Positions 6,410 through 16,205 are shown, counted from the stretch's first letter. The stretch: 37,798 nucleotides of DNA from Bacteroidales bacterium (GCA_030528885.1 JAUMXY010000025.1:1-37798); one strand, 5' to 3'. Program-made: numbers and translations. The notes: generated by a model from the letters alone, not told the origin.

Positions 6410-9229
6410 TTATTCTAAGAATGTGATGAACGCCTGGGTCAGCGCGTTGAGTTTCTGGCGTTCTGTGATGCTTTCGAGAGGGAAGCCAAGTCGCACAAAG
6501 CGTTGTGGCTGTGCGATGGCGGCATAGGTGCCGTCAGCATAGGTGAGTATGGCAAAGGCTTCGCCTGCAGGAGTCAGTACAGATGGTGCAGGCACGCAGT
6601 AGCTCTCAGGGTTCATTTCTCGATAAATATTGAAAGTGAGGCCGCATCCAGACAGGGTGCTGATGGATTTCTGTTTCACTTGTGAAGTAACGTTTCCACC
6701 TATGTCAGAACATCCTGCATTGGCTGCGCTGATGAGCAGTTTCCCTCCATTGTCATAGTATTGGCTGATGAGGGCATTGGTCTGGCTGCTGAATTGTTTC
6801 TGTGTGCCGTAGATGATGTCGGCAATAGGATAGTCGGAGAGTGATACTTTCCCTTCGATAAGTGCCTTTTCGCTGCATGAGGTGAAAGAGTGCTTTTTGC
6901 CCATCATTATAGCTCGTCCATGTATGGCTGTGTAGTCGAACGTGTTGCCCATCATGGTTTGCCCTTCCCATTCTGTGCCGCTGGCTCCCAATCCGTCACT
7001 TGCTTCGCTGCCAGCTTTTGAGCGGTCGAAGCTGAGTTGTGCGCCACAGAATCCGGTGTAGGCTCCGTAAGGTACTCCTGGGTCTGCATCGATGTCGAAT
7101 CCTGCTTCCGTTTCTGTGTCAATGACCTGTGGTCCTTCCAATCTGGTAAAGGCGTTGACTACGAGCACAGTCCCTTGGTTCTTTGATGCGATTCCACATG
7201 AGAGCACTTCTGAAGGAAAACTTTCGCCACCTTCGTTTACTGCTGTGATTTTGAAGGAGTAAACTTCATCGTTGAAAAGCTCTACCGTATGGCTCGTTCC
7301 TTTGACGATGGTACCATTGTCAAAGTCCTGATACCCGTGTCGGGTGTATACGATATACTCTTTGGCTTTTGCTGTTGGTTCGAGTGGGTCATCCACAGCC
7401 GACCATGTAAGCGTGGCTGTCTTTTTCTTCTCGTTCAGGGTGATGGCGAAGTTATCGACAGGCAAGGGCTGTATGACATAGTCTCGCTTGTAGAGCGTGG
7501 CGATGTATTTGACGATGGTCTTGTAAATGGAGCGCGACATGTCGAACTTGAAGTGTGGGTCGTAGGCGCGCTTCATGTCTGCGAAGTTCTGGTGTGACAG
7601 CATCTCAAGGATGCAGGTTGGCGTCAGTGGTTCCCTTGCCTCTCCGTAGTTTCTGTTCCAGAGCTGTCGCACTTTCCAGTTGTATTTCTTCAGGTCGGTT
7701 GTGAAGTTGGTCAAGAACATGCTGGCGAGGTCGCGCGATACATGCCTGTCCATTCCCGCTCCCGTCTTGCCGTTGTTGTGCTCGGTCATGTAGATGCCTA
7801 ATGTTCCTACCAGCTCATCGCCCTCCTTTACGCCTGCATCGGTGTGGAACGCTACCGTCAGGTCGAGCGGCACTCCCAGTCCCTCCTTCCTGTCAGGATT
7901 GTAGATGGAACGTCCTGACAGATGGTTGATGGCAGCCGAACGTGCACTGATGTCGTTGTTGTAATCGTTTCGTCCGAAAGCCTCAGAATGAATTCGGTAG
8001 GGGAATCCCATCCACTGGATGCTGTACTTGGCTGCTTCTGCCCACCGTGGCAGCCCTGATGGCTTGATGTCCTGCGCATAGCTGACGGGGACGATGTTTC
8101 CCATGCCTCCGCCAAAACGCACGGCATCGGCTGTCACAATGCCCTTGTCGTCACTTTGGTTTGACAGCGCCACCATGCCGTAGTCGTGCTCGCCCTCGTC
8201 AAATTCGAAGGTTCCCAGATACACCCATGTGCCTCCGCCCATTTGTTGATTTACTCTGAATTCGGTCATTCCTCCCTTGTGGAACACCTTGTAGAGGGCA
8301 TCGGTAGCTGAGTTCTCATACGATTGATAGGTCACATATACTGCATATTTCCCCTCCTTCGGAATGTTGGGAATCCATTGTGCAATACCTTCTTCTTTGG
8401 CTGCCGATACCGTTGGCACATAGCGTGCTGTTCCATCGCAGAAAGGCGAGTCGCACACTTCGTATATTTCTTTTTTGTAGGCAAAGCCCTCTTTGGGTGC
8501 AGTTTGCCATTTCAGGCTCTTTTGCTTTTTCCTGAAATATTCGATGTAGGTGCCGTTCTTGTTCGGCTGGTCGTTGTCTACAATGACCTCGTTTGGCTGG
8601 TAGTCCCTTTCGCGTGGCGTGAAGACCACTGCACCTGCGTTCTGCAGCATGGGAATGATGTAGGGGATGACGAACGTTTGCGAAAACAGGTCTTCCGTTG
8701 TGCCAAACAATTTGGGGCGTTGCCACATCCATTCTCCTTTCTCTTCCTTGTAATACCTTCCATGACTTTGCCACACGGCAATGTGGTTACCCTCCAGCCC
8801 CAGTGCAGCCGAGTAGGGTCGTGACAGGTTCGTCACCCATGGCTTTCCTCGGTAGGTGCGCTGCAGCACTCTCGATTCGTCCCTTCTCTGTTCTCTGAAA
8901 TACATTGGCACCAAGTCTTCAATCTTCCTCCCATCCGTCTCAATCGTCAGGTCGTATCTCTTTTGTTTCCCCGACAAGAGCGTTTCCACCTGTGCGTAGA
9001 TGCGCTCAACGACAGCAGGTGTGAAATGCTGCTCCTGGAAGCCGCCACCAAACACGACACGCACCGTTTCCTCCCTATCGTTGACGGAGCACGAAACCAG
9101 TGTCGATGGCTTAATGTTAGCATCCTCCCGAACATAATTCGCAGCCCATTCCTTCAGCTGTCTCTCTAAGCTCTGTGCCTGCATGGCGCAGGAAAACGCC
9201 AGCAATATGATGAGGAGTGTATTTTTCAT
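6410..9229 (-). CDS. Secreted amidase-like protein with inserted golvesin-like domain and FnIII domain
   Basis: This 939-aa protein has a signal peptide (about residues 1-18, ending MQAQ). The first half resembles an N-acetylmuramoyl-L-alanine amidase of the Amidase_3 fold, which cuts the stem peptide from peptidoglycan. Likely zinc or catalytic residues are His156 in VWQSHGRYY, His462 in VAFHTDAG and Glu542 in CILEMLSHQN. Residues of about 225-375 form an inserted golvesin/xanthan-lyase-like beta domain (KYAVYVTYQS to TADAVRFGGG), which separates the first histidine from the rest of the active site. A fibronectin III domain follows (about 588-682), then a C-terminal domain of about 250 residues I do not recognise. 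Its ATG overlaps the T9SS plug gene's TGA by four bases (ATGA), implying translational coupling. Such proteins are sometimes annotated as xanthan lyase. Confidence 0.7.
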   Translation of the reverse strand: MKNTLLIILLAFSCAMQAQSLERQLKEWAANYVREDANIKPSTLVSCSVNDREETVRVVFGGGFQEQHFTPAVVERIYAQVETLLSGKQKRYDLTIETDGRKIEDLVPMYFREQRRDESRVLQRTYRGKPWVTNLSRPYSAALGLEGNHIAVWQSHGRYYKEEKGEWMWQRPKLFGTTEDLFSQTFVIPYIIPMLQNAGAVVFTPRERDYQPNEVIVDNDQPNKNGTYIEYFRKKQKSLKWQTAPKEGFAYKKEIYEVCDSPFCDGTARYVPTVSAAKEEGIAQWIPNIPKEGKYAVYVTYQSYENSATDALYKVFHKGGMTEFRVNQQMGGGTWVYLGTFEFDEGEHDYGMVALSNQSDDKGIVTADAVRFGGGMGNIVPVSYAQDIKPSGLPRWAEAAKYSIQWMGFPYRIHSEAFGRNDYNNDISARSAAINHLSGRSIYNPDRKEGLGVPLDLTVAFHTDAGVKEGDELVGTLGIYMTEHNNGKTGAGMDRHVSRDLASMFLTNFTTDLKKYNWKVRQLWNRNYGEAREPLTPTCILEMLSHQNFADMKRAYDPHFKFDMSRSIYKTIVKYIATLYKRDYVIQPLPVDNFAITLNEKKKTATLTWSAVDDPLEPTAKAKEYIVYTRHGYQDFDNGTIVKGTSHTVELFNDEVYSFKITAVNEGGESFPSEVLSCGIASKNQGTVLVVNAFTRLEGPQVIDTETEAGFDIDADPGVPYGAYTGFCGAQLSFDRSKAGSEASDGLGASGTEWEGQTMMGNTFDYTAIHGRAIMMGKKHSFTSCSEKALIEGKVSLSDYPIADIIYGTQKQFSSQTNALISQYYDNGGKLLISAANAGCSDIGGNVTSQVKQKSISTLSGCGLTFNIYREMNPESYCVPAPSVLTPAGEAFAILTYADGTYAAIAQPQRFVRLGFPLESITERQKLNALTQAFITFLE

Positions 9230-10467
9230 TCCTTATAACTAATGTTTTTGAATCCTACAAGTTTGTCATATCTCAGTCCGAACGGGCGGTGATACACATA
9301 AACAGCATATTCGTTCTCTGTCTGGTGAAAGTCACCCTCACACTGCCGTGTCTCTCCCGTCTCTCCCTCGTCAGGCAGGAACATATACATATAATTATAT
9401 GAACCTTGCTTCAGCGGCACTGCCAACTCATACTGATGGTCAATCAGATTGTACGTCATCTTGTATTCTTCCTCCATCCTGTTGTTTGTCAGGCTGCCAA
9501 ACAGATACACCTCGCCCCCTGCCAATTGCGGCATCTGCAGCGTGAAATGTGTCACAAAGTAGTCGCTCTCCGTATCATTCTCCACATTGTCGCCATTCCT
9601 TATCAGGAAACGACCGTTCTGCTCCTCGTCATAGAGGTAGTTTATGCGCTGCTCGTCCACAAACAGCGTGGCGTGGTAGCAAGCATCGTCAAACTCCATG
9701 TGGTCAACTCGCAATGTCGGCACATACTCATCCAGAATCTCAAACTTTCGGTACTCATTGCCAGCGGGGAAGATGAGCGCGCGGTTGTGGTTAAAGATGA
9801 GCTTGTTAATCTGCATGAGTGATGGGCGCAAGTCCTCCACATGGCTATCCCATCGCCCATTCTGCATCACCACATACTTAAATTCGCTCACCGCATTGCT
9901 CACCTCGTAACCGCTGTAATTTACCGCGAAATTTACCTGCTGGTGTTGCGCATACGTGTCAATGTCTGTGTTGGCAGTCACTTCCACGTCTACTCCCACT
10001 TTAGGCTCAATTACCGAGAAGCATGCCTGTGCTACAGGCTCCTCCTTTCCGTCCTCGAAAATTTCAACTTTGTAGTTGCCTGATACCAATAGCTGTACCT
10101 CGCTGTTGGGCAATGTCAGCCTGTAGTGGCAATACTTCACCTCTGTGCCCAGCGCAGGCTCATAGTCGTCGATGCGCTGCTCGTCAAATCCTGTCATGTA
10201 CTCGCTCCTCAGCAAGTCACTCTGCGTCCAGTCCGCATTGCAATGCGTAATGGTGTATATATACCTCTCGTACTCAGGCTGCAAGTCGTCAAAGCTGATG
10301 TCCACCCTGTGTCCGCCCCTCAGCAGCATCACGGGCGGTTCACCCCATGCGCCGTTCACCTTCACCTGTATCGTCTTGATGCGCGACGAGAAGCAGATGT
10401 TCTCCTGAGCCTGGCATACTCCCGCCCAAGACAATAAAAATATCAATATGAATAAGCTCTTTTTCAT
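9226..10467 (-). CDS. Type IX secretion system plug protein (DUF5103)
   Basis: The 413-aa product has a signal peptide (about residues 1-20, ending CQAQ) and the DUF5103 sequence, now described as the plug of the SprA translocon in type IX secretion. Typical pieces are the N-terminal RIKTIQVKVNGAWGEPPVMLL, then RYIYTITHCNADW, a central SGYEVSN, and a C-terminal carbohydrate-binding-like domain (GEVYLFGSLTN). In Flavobacterium this protein seals the SprA pore from the periplasmic side. It would act in the outer membrane complex. It is the first gene of a probable operon with the amidase-like gene and ygiQ. No other T9SS component lies in the window, as is usual for these scattered genes. Confidence 0.82.
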   Translation of the reverse strand: MKKSLFILIFLLSWAGVCQAQENICFSSRIKTIQVKVNGAWGEPPVMLLRGGHRVDISFDDLQPEYERYIYTITHCNADWTQSDLLRSEYMTGFDEQRIDDYEPALGTEVKYCHYRLTLPNSEVQLLVSGNYKVEIFEDGKEEPVAQACFSVIEPKVGVDVEVTANTDIDTYAQHQQVNFAVNYSGYEVSNAVSEFKYVVMQNGRWDSHVEDLRPSLMQINKLIFNHNRALIFPAGNEYRKFEILDEYVPTLRVDHMEFDDACYHATLFVDEQRINYLYDEEQNGRFLIRNGDNVENDTESDYFVTHFTLQMPQLAGGEVYLFGSLTNNRMEEEYKMTYNLIDHQYELAVPLKQGSYNYMYMFLPDEGETGETRQCEGDFHQTENEYAVYVYHRPFGLRYDKLVGFKNISYKE

Positions 10468-10486
10468 CGTTTCTCAAAATTCAGTT

Positions 10487-10494
10487 CAAAATTA
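10487..10494 (-). promoter_or_regulatory. -7 box for the T9SS plug operon
   Basis: TAATTTTG on the minus strand fits TAnnTTTG and lies 19 nt upstream of the ATG at 10467. No good -33 TTTG is visible in the A-rich sequence beyond it. Confidence 0.45.
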
Positions 10495-10623
10495 GTAAAA
10501 AAAAGGATAAAAAAGAACAGGAAAAGGAGAAACTTGTAAAATATAAAGGAAGTTTAAGGAAAGGGGGAAGAGGGAAGGGGAGTTTGACTCAAAGTGCTTG
10601 GAATGGACAGGGAATAAAATGGT

Positions 10624-10661
10624 GGACCCGAGGGGTACGGTGGAGTGTACCCCTCGGGTCC
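10624..10661. repeat. Perfect 15-bp inverted repeat downstream of the GH3 gene
   Basis: GGACCCGAGGGGTAC (10624-10638) and GTACCCCTCGGGTCC (10647-10661) enclose an 8-nt loop. A third copy of the arm, GCCCCTCGGGTAC, follows at 10672-10684 right beside the GH3 stop. It probably ends or stabilises the GH31-GH3 transcript, although only a weak T-rich stretch follows on the minus strand. Confidence 0.6.
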
Positions 10662-10686
10662 GATGTGCCGTGCCCCTCGGGTACGA

Positions 10687-12870
10687 TTATTTGTTGATGC
10701 TGGCTGTTGCCTTTCCGCGGATGTCGTTGACATTGGCACCTACATGGAAAGTATAGATGCCAGAGGTGAGTGCCCAGCTATGTTGGCTCTCGTCGAAATA
10801 GCGTAGTTCTTCTTTAGGAATAGTTACACACAGTGTTTCGCTTTCTCCCGGTTGCAACAGTTTGGTCTTTGCGAACCCCTTGAGTTCCTTGATTGGGCGT
10901 TCAAGGTCGCTTTTAGGAGCCTGTGCATAGATTTGCACAGCTTCCTTTCCTGCAACTTTTCCTGTATTGCTGACGGTGACAGTGACAGTGACCTCATTGC
11001 CTGATGCTGCAACGGTGGGCTGGCTGTAACTGAATGTGGTATAGCTGAGTCCGAAGCCAAAGGGGAACAGTGGCTTGACGTTGTTGGTGGAGAAATGGCG
11101 ATAGCCAACAAAGACGTCTTCTTTGTAATAAACCTGCTTGTTTACGCCAGGATAGGCTTCTGCTCCGAACTTCACATAAGGGAAGTCCTCATATTTTGTG
11201 GCAAAAGTAATGGGCAACTTTCCACTTGGGCATACTTTTCCGCTCAGAACATTGACGAGTGCTGTTCCAGACTCGCTGCCGAGATACCAGCAGTGGGCGA
11301 GGGCTGACACCTGGTCGAGCCATGGCATGGCGTAGGGGTTGCCACCAAAGATGATGGCGATGGTGTTCTTCTGTATCTTGGCCAGTTCGCTGATTAACTC
11401 GTTCTGTCCGTATGAAAGGTCATAAGACTCTCTGTCGCCGTTTTCACAATCTTGGCGATGGTTTTTGTTCAATCCGCCGATAAACAGGATGAGGTCTGCA
11501 TCTTTGGCTTTTGCCAGAGCTTCAGCCTTGAGCGCTTCCTGCTTCTTTGGGTCGATGGGGTCAACGCGGTCGTAGATTGCGCGTCCTGCATAGTAGCCTG
11601 GCACATATTCAATTTTGTCGCCATAGGCAGATTGAAGGGCTTCGAGCGGTGAAATGTCTTTGAGGGATTTCAGTTCTGAAGAGCCGCCTCCTTTGGTGAG
11701 TGAGCGGGTGGCATTGTCGCCCACTACCAGTATCTTTCTATACTTTGATGCATCGAGAGGCAGGATGCTCTTCTCGTTCTTCAGCAGCACGATGCCTTCT
11801 TCTGCAATCTGCCGGCATGTTTCGTAATGCGCTTCTGAGCATTGGCTGCCAATGACCTTGTTGGGATTCATAGCTGTACGGAATATGGTACGCAGCACTC
11901 GGCTTACCTTGTCGTCAAGCACAGACATGGGCACTTTGCCCTCGTTGATGAGCTTCTCGAAAGGCTTAGCCAAATAGTAATCATCGTAGCCGAATTCGCT
12001 TTCTTTCAGTTTTCCGTCGGTGTATGTGCCCATTTCGATGTCGAGGCCTCCTGTGGCTGCTTCCCAAGTGTTAGTGGTTCCTCCCCAGTCGCTGATGAGG
12101 GCGCCATCCCAATTCCAGTCTTTTTTCAGGATGTGATTCAAGAGCTCATTGTTGTGGCAGCAATGAACGCCCTTCCATAGGTTGTATGACCCCATGATAG
12201 TCCATACATTAGCTTTTTCTACGGCTCGTTTGAAGGGGGCCAGATAAATCTCGTGCAAGGCGCGTTCGGAGACATTGACGTTGACAGTGAAGCGGTCGAT
12301 TTCCTGATCGTTCAGCACAAAGTGCTTCAGACAGCAGGCAACACCGTTTGCTTGCGCTGCCTTGATGTAGGGAACCAGCATTTCGCCAGCCAAGAATGGG
12401 TCTTCGCCCATATATTCAAAAGCACGTCCGTTGAGCGGTGTGCGTGCTATGTTTGCGCCAGGACCCAGCATGATGTCTTTGCCACGAAAAGCGAATTCCT
12501 CGCTGACGGCATCTCCGTAGGCTTCGGACAAATCCCTATTCCATGTAGAGGCAAGACAGGTGAGGGAGGGGAAGGCTACGATGGAGTCATTGGTCCATTT
12601 TGCTGGAGACCATGTGTTCCATTCCAATTCTTCGCGCACTCCGTGAGGACCATCGTCCATGTTGAGCTGGCGAATGCCGAGTCGTGGTACTCCTGCGCTT
12701 GTGAATTTACTCTGTGCATGGAGCATCTTTACTTTTTCATGTGTAGTCATGCGGCTAAGCGCATCTTTTACCCGCTCTTCGAGGGGAGCGTTTGGGTCGA
12801 GGTAAACCTGGGCGTTTACTGACATGGACATCAAGGCAATCAATGATGTCAGGAGATGTTTTTTGTTCAT
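10687..12870 (-). CDS. Glycoside hydrolase family 3, probable beta-glucosidase
   Basis: The 727-aa enzyme has a signal peptide (about residues 1-20, SMSVNA). The (beta/alpha)8 domain includes MDDGPHGVRE, GPGANIARTPLNGRAFEYMGEDPFLAG and KHFVLNDQE, and the nucleophile is Asp261 in ALISDWGGT. A second alpha/beta sandwich domain follows (KILVVGDNA, LILFIGGLNKNH), then a C-terminal FnIII-like domain. It should hydrolyse beta-glucosides in the periplasm. It follows the GH31 gene by 7 bp on the same strand. Together the pair fits removal of xylose and then glucose from xyloglucan oligosaccharides. That substrate is inferred from the GH31 partner, and other beta-glucans are possible. Confidence 0.88.
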   Translation of the reverse strand: MNKKHLLTSLIALMSMSVNAQVYLDPNAPLEERVKDALSRMTTHEKVKMLHAQSKFTSAGVPRLGIRQLNMDDGPHGVREELEWNTWSPAKWTNDSIVAFPSLTCLASTWNRDLSEAYGDAVSEEFAFRGKDIMLGPGANIARTPLNGRAFEYMGEDPFLAGEMLVPYIKAAQANGVACCLKHFVLNDQEIDRFTVNVNVSERALHEIYLAPFKRAVEKANVWTIMGSYNLWKGVHCCHNNELLNHILKKDWNWDGALISDWGGTTNTWEAATGGLDIEMGTYTDGKLKESEFGYDDYYLAKPFEKLINEGKVPMSVLDDKVSRVLRTIFRTAMNPNKVIGSQCSEAHYETCRQIAEEGIVLLKNEKSILPLDASKYRKILVVGDNATRSLTKGGGSSELKSLKDISPLEALQSAYGDKIEYVPGYYAGRAIYDRVDPIDPKKQEALKAEALAKAKDADLILFIGGLNKNHRQDCENGDRESYDLSYGQNELISELAKIQKNTIAIIFGGNPYAMPWLDQVSALAHCWYLGSESGTALVNVLSGKVCPSGKLPITFATKYEDFPYVKFGAEAYPGVNKQVYYKEDVFVGYRHFSTNNVKPLFPFGFGLSYTTFSYSQPTVAASGNEVTVTVTVSNTGKVAGKEAVQIYAQAPKSDLERPIKELKGFAKTKLLQPGESETLCVTIPKEELRYFDESQHSWALTSGIYTFHVGANVNDIRGKATASINK

Positions 12871-12877
12871 AAGCAGA

Positions 12878-15796
12878 TTATAGATTAGTAGTGATTGATT
12901 TTCCGTTATAGGTGACGAGTGTCCCTTGCGGGTTGTCGAGATTTAGCGGTTGTGGCTTCTCTTTGGTGATGAAGATGATGTTGAAGCGGCGCTCTTTCAA
13001 CATTCCTTTGAACGCTCCCTGTCGTGGCTCGATGGTGAGTGTTCTTGCTGTGTCATCGTAGCGAATGTTGATTGTGCTGTATTTCCCTTTCTCGTAGTTG
13101 TAGTTTGTGCCTTCATCTTCATATAGCTGAAAGTGCGCGTCATGTCCTGCATAGACGTATAGGTGGATGAGTTCGGCAGGTTTCTCATCGCTCCATTCCA
13201 TTGTTGGCCCCAATGGAATGATGGAGCCTTCTGGTACAAAGACTGGTATGCGCTCGTATGGGGCGTCAACGATAAGTGTTTGTCCGCCAGTGATGTGGCG
13301 TCCTGTGTAAAGGTCGTACCAGTTGCGTTGCTGAGGGAAATAGACGCGTCGATTGCGTGCTTTGTATTCTCCTACAGGGCATGCCATGAGCGAGGGACCG
13401 AACATCCATTGGTCTTTGATGTCATAGACATTTGAATCTCCATTGAAGTCCATGACCAGTGCTCTCATCATGGTGTAGTCGTGCAGATGCACCCATCCTG
13501 TCATGGAATAGAGGTATGGCATGAGTCGGTAGCGCAGGTTGTGATACCAGACAATGCTTTTGTAGGCTGGGTGATTGTCGGGGGCAATGTTCCACACTTC
13601 GCGTAATGGCCATTGTCCATGAGCACGATACAATGGGATGAAGCATCCGAACTGGTTCCAGCGAGTTTGCAGTTCTCTCCATTCTTTCAGGTCTTCGTTC
13701 TCTTGTTTTGTCTGGTCGTATAATTGCTGTGCCCTTACATATCGGTTCTCGACACAGAATCCTCCGATGTCCATTCCCCAAAACGGCAGTCCCGAAAGGG
13801 AGTAGTTCATGCCAGCGGTCATTTGTGCTCTCATGTCTTCCCATCGTGTGCCGATGTCGCCGCTCCATGTAGCTGTAGAGTATCGTTGTTCGCCAGCAAA
13901 TCCGCTGCGAGTGAGCAGGAATACTCGTTGGTTAGGATTGACGGCGCGTTGTCCGTTATAGATGGCGTCGGCATTGACGATGCTGTAGGCATTGAAGTAT
14001 TCAGCAGATGTGCCCAAGGCTGTGGAACCGCATAAAGCTTTTCTGTACCACATCGGTGTACAGTCGCGCACGTTGGGTTCGCTGGCATCCATCCACCAAG
14101 CGTCGATGCCGTAATTGTATTTTGAATAAAGTTTGTCGTCCAGCTGTTTCCAGAACATTTCACGTGCTCCTGCATCGTAAGCATCGTAGAAAGAACCTAC
14201 ATAGCCAGGACCGACCCAGTCGTGAATGTCGTCTTTGACGGCCTGTTGATACATCCACCCTTTTGCGTCTAACTCTTTGTAATGCTCTGTGTTGCAGTAG
14301 AATTTAGGCCATACGCTAATCATGAATCGTCCGTTCATGCTGTGTATGGAGTCCATCATCAGCTGCGGGTCAGGATAGCGTTCTGCTTCAAAATCATGAC
14401 TTCCCCATTGGTCTTCAGGCCAGTAGTTCCAGTCTTGTACAATATTGTCGACGGGGATATGTCGCTGGCGGAATTCGGCTAAAGTGCTTATGACCTCCTC
14501 GGCAGTCTTGTAGCGCTCTCTGCTTTGCCAGAACCCTAATGCCCATTTGGGGTAAACGGGGGCTTTTCCTGTCAGGGTGCGATAGCCGCTAATGACCTCG
14601 TCCATGTTGTTGCCGGCGATGAAATAATAGTCCATGTCGCGGTTCATCTCGCTCCAGATACTCAGTTTGTCTCGTTCTTCAGCAGTGCGTGGCTCGGCTG
14701 TACGCAGACCTAAATAGCTCACGCTGCCATCTGGCTTCCACTCGATGCGCAGCTGGGTCCTTTCTCCTTTAGTCAGCAGATGCTCGAATTTGTAAGCATT
14801 TGGATTCCATGCTGTTCTCCATCTTTCGGGCACTACTTCCTCTCCTCCAATGTACACTTTGACGTATCCAGCATAATAGAGTATGAATTGGTAGCTGTGT
14901 GTTTCTGGGGCTTCGATGAATCCCTCATACACAACGTTAGCCCCGTCCAGTCTAAATCCTTTGGGCAGATTCTGTATGCCTCCGTTGTCAGTTTTACCTA
15001 TTGCCGATTTCTCTGGTAGGGCGTACTCGAAATAGAGCGAGTCTTCATGGCGTACCAGCGTGTTTCCTGTGCGGTCGGTGTATGTGCCTGTCAGGTGTCC
15101 AGCCTTTCCATCTTTATCGTAGAGGCGGAATGCCTGATGCAATTGCCTATAGTCGCTGGGACTTCCGAAGCGGCAATAGGAATAGCTGTCCCAGAGGATA
15201 CCGAAGTTTCTGTTTGAGATGATGAAGGGAACTGACACCTTGGTGTTGTATTGGAACAGGTCTTCATTCTTTCCTTTCATGTTCAGCTCTTCGGACTGGT
15301 GCTGCCCCAATCCATAAAAGGCATCGCTGTGGGGAGCGGTGAAGGTTGTGTGCCAGGTCCATCCGTTGCGTTGCGCCTCGTTGGGTGTACCGCTGCCAAT
15401 TTCTCTGTCTGCTACACGGTGGGGCGTGAATTGCTTCTGTTCTTCGTGCAGCAGTGTTTGTCCGTGTGCGTCGATGAAGGACAGCGTGCCGTCGTGCTTG
15501 CTGACTGTGGCTGTGACAGCCTTGGTGCGTATGCTGACGATCTGGTCGTTTTCTTCAACAGCAAAGCTGCTCTTAGCCTCCTGCGGTACTACCATCAGGC
15601 TGGGGAGCTTGACTGGAAGCTGTTCCTCGCAGGTTGCCTGCACGCGGATGATGCGGTCGTTTATTACTTGCAGTCGAATGACCTTCGCTTCTCCGCTGTC
15701 AGGGCGTATGGTGACGTGTCTGTTTGTCTTCTCTATGTTAGTGGCTGTGGCAGTGCTGGCTATCAGCATGAGCGCGGCGAGATGTATTTTTTTCAT
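12878..15796 (-). CDS. Glycoside hydrolase family 31 with PA14 insert, probable alpha-xylosidase
   Basis: The 972-aa enzyme has a signal peptide (about residues 1-18). An N-terminal beta-sandwich is interrupted by a PA14-like domain (about 230-380, containing VVYEGFIEAPETHSYQFILYY), as in characterised xyloglucan alpha-xylosidases. The catalytic barrel carries the nucleophile Asp570 in WWMDASEPN and the acid/base Asp647 in TWSGDIGT. Two C-terminal beta domains follow. The 77-residue spacing of the two aspartates and the PA14 insert favour alpha-xylosidase over alpha-glucosidase, though sequence alone does not settle it. The ATG at 15796 is used because the longer frame to 15802 needs a TTG. 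The start lies 16 bp after DUF2752, and no SusC/SusD pair is in view. Confidence 0.88.
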   Translation of the reverse strand: MKKIHLAALMLIASTATATNIEKTNRHVTIRPDSGEAKVIRLQVINDRIIRVQATCEEQLPVKLPSLMVVPQEAKSSFAVEENDQIVSIRTKAVTATVSKHDGTLSFIDAHGQTLLHEEQKQFTPHRVADREIGSGTPNEAQRNGWTWHTTFTAPHSDAFYGLGQHQSEELNMKGKNEDLFQYNTKVSVPFIISNRNFGILWDSYSYCRFGSPSDYRQLHQAFRLYDKDGKAGHLTGTYTDRTGNTLVRHEDSLYFEYALPEKSAIGKTDNGGIQNLPKGFRLDGANVVYEGFIEAPETHSYQFILYYAGYVKVYIGGEEVVPERWRTAWNPNAYKFEHLLTKGERTQLRIEWKPDGSVSYLGLRTAEPRTAEERDKLSIWSEMNRDMDYYFIAGNNMDEVISGYRTLTGKAPVYPKWALGFWQSRERYKTAEEVISTLAEFRQRHIPVDNIVQDWNYWPEDQWGSHDFEAERYPDPQLMMDSIHSMNGRFMISVWPKFYCNTEHYKELDAKGWMYQQAVKDDIHDWVGPGYVGSFYDAYDAGAREMFWKQLDDKLYSKYNYGIDAWWMDASEPNVRDCTPMWYRKALCGSTALGTSAEYFNAYSIVNADAIYNGQRAVNPNQRVFLLTRSGFAGEQRYSTATWSGDIGTRWEDMRAQMTAGMNYSLSGLPFWGMDIGGFCVENRYVRAQQLYDQTKQENEDLKEWRELQTRWNQFGCFIPLYRAHGQWPLREVWNIAPDNHPAYKSIVWYHNLRYRLMPYLYSMTGWVHLHDYTMMRALVMDFNGDSNVYDIKDQWMFGPSLMACPVGEYKARNRRVYFPQQRNWYDLYTGRHITGGQTLIVDAPYERIPVFVPEGSIIPLGPTMEWSDEKPAELIHLYVYAGHDAHFQLYEDEGTNYNYEKGKYSTINIRYDDTARTLTIEPRQGAFKGMLKERRFNIIFITKEKPQPLNLDNPQGTLVTYNGKSITTNL

Positions 15797-15812
15797 TATC
15801 AAGTTCTTTTGG

Positions 15813-16205
15813 CTAAAGGTTAAACACGTTGCGGATGATGCCCCAGAGCAGCGCTAGCACGAAAAAGGCTTGTAGGTAGAGGGGCTTTTGTATGATATGT
15901 ATGAACCTGGTTCCTCGTCCTGATGGCTTGAGGCATTCGGCTATGAGCAACAGGGCAAGGTAGGGGAGGCTGCAAACGAAGAAAGCGTTGTGCTGAAAGG
16001 CTTGGCGCACCTCGCCGTGCAGCATAGCGTGGAGGGCGCGCTGTGTGCCGCAGACGGGACATTCCCATCCTGTGAGCATGTGCAGGGGACACTTGGGTAT
16101 CCACTGGTGGCGAGCAGGGTCGATGACTGCATAAAAGAGCAGGACGGCAGCCGCTGCTGTGACTATCAGCAGGACGTAGGTGGTGGCTGAGGACTTTTGT
16201 GTCAC
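15813..16205 (-). CDS. DUF2752 family small membrane protein
   Basis: This 130-aa protein has about three hydrophobic segments (residues 9-27, about 72-90 and about 108-128). The DUF2752 signature is KCPLHMLTGWECPVCGTQRA, which carries three cysteines and the CPxCGxxRA motif. The function of the family is unknown. It is the first gene of the DUF2752-GH31-GH3 run. Its presence there may be chance, since DUF2752 genes occur in many contexts. The product is likely in the inner membrane. Confidence 0.8.
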   Translation of the reverse strand: MTQKSSATTYVLLIVTAAAAVLLFYAVIDPARHQWIPKCPLHMLTGWECPVCGTQRALHAMLHGEVRQAFQHNAFFVCSLPYLALLLIAECLKPSGRGTRFIHIIQKPLYLQAFFVLALLWGIIRNVFNL

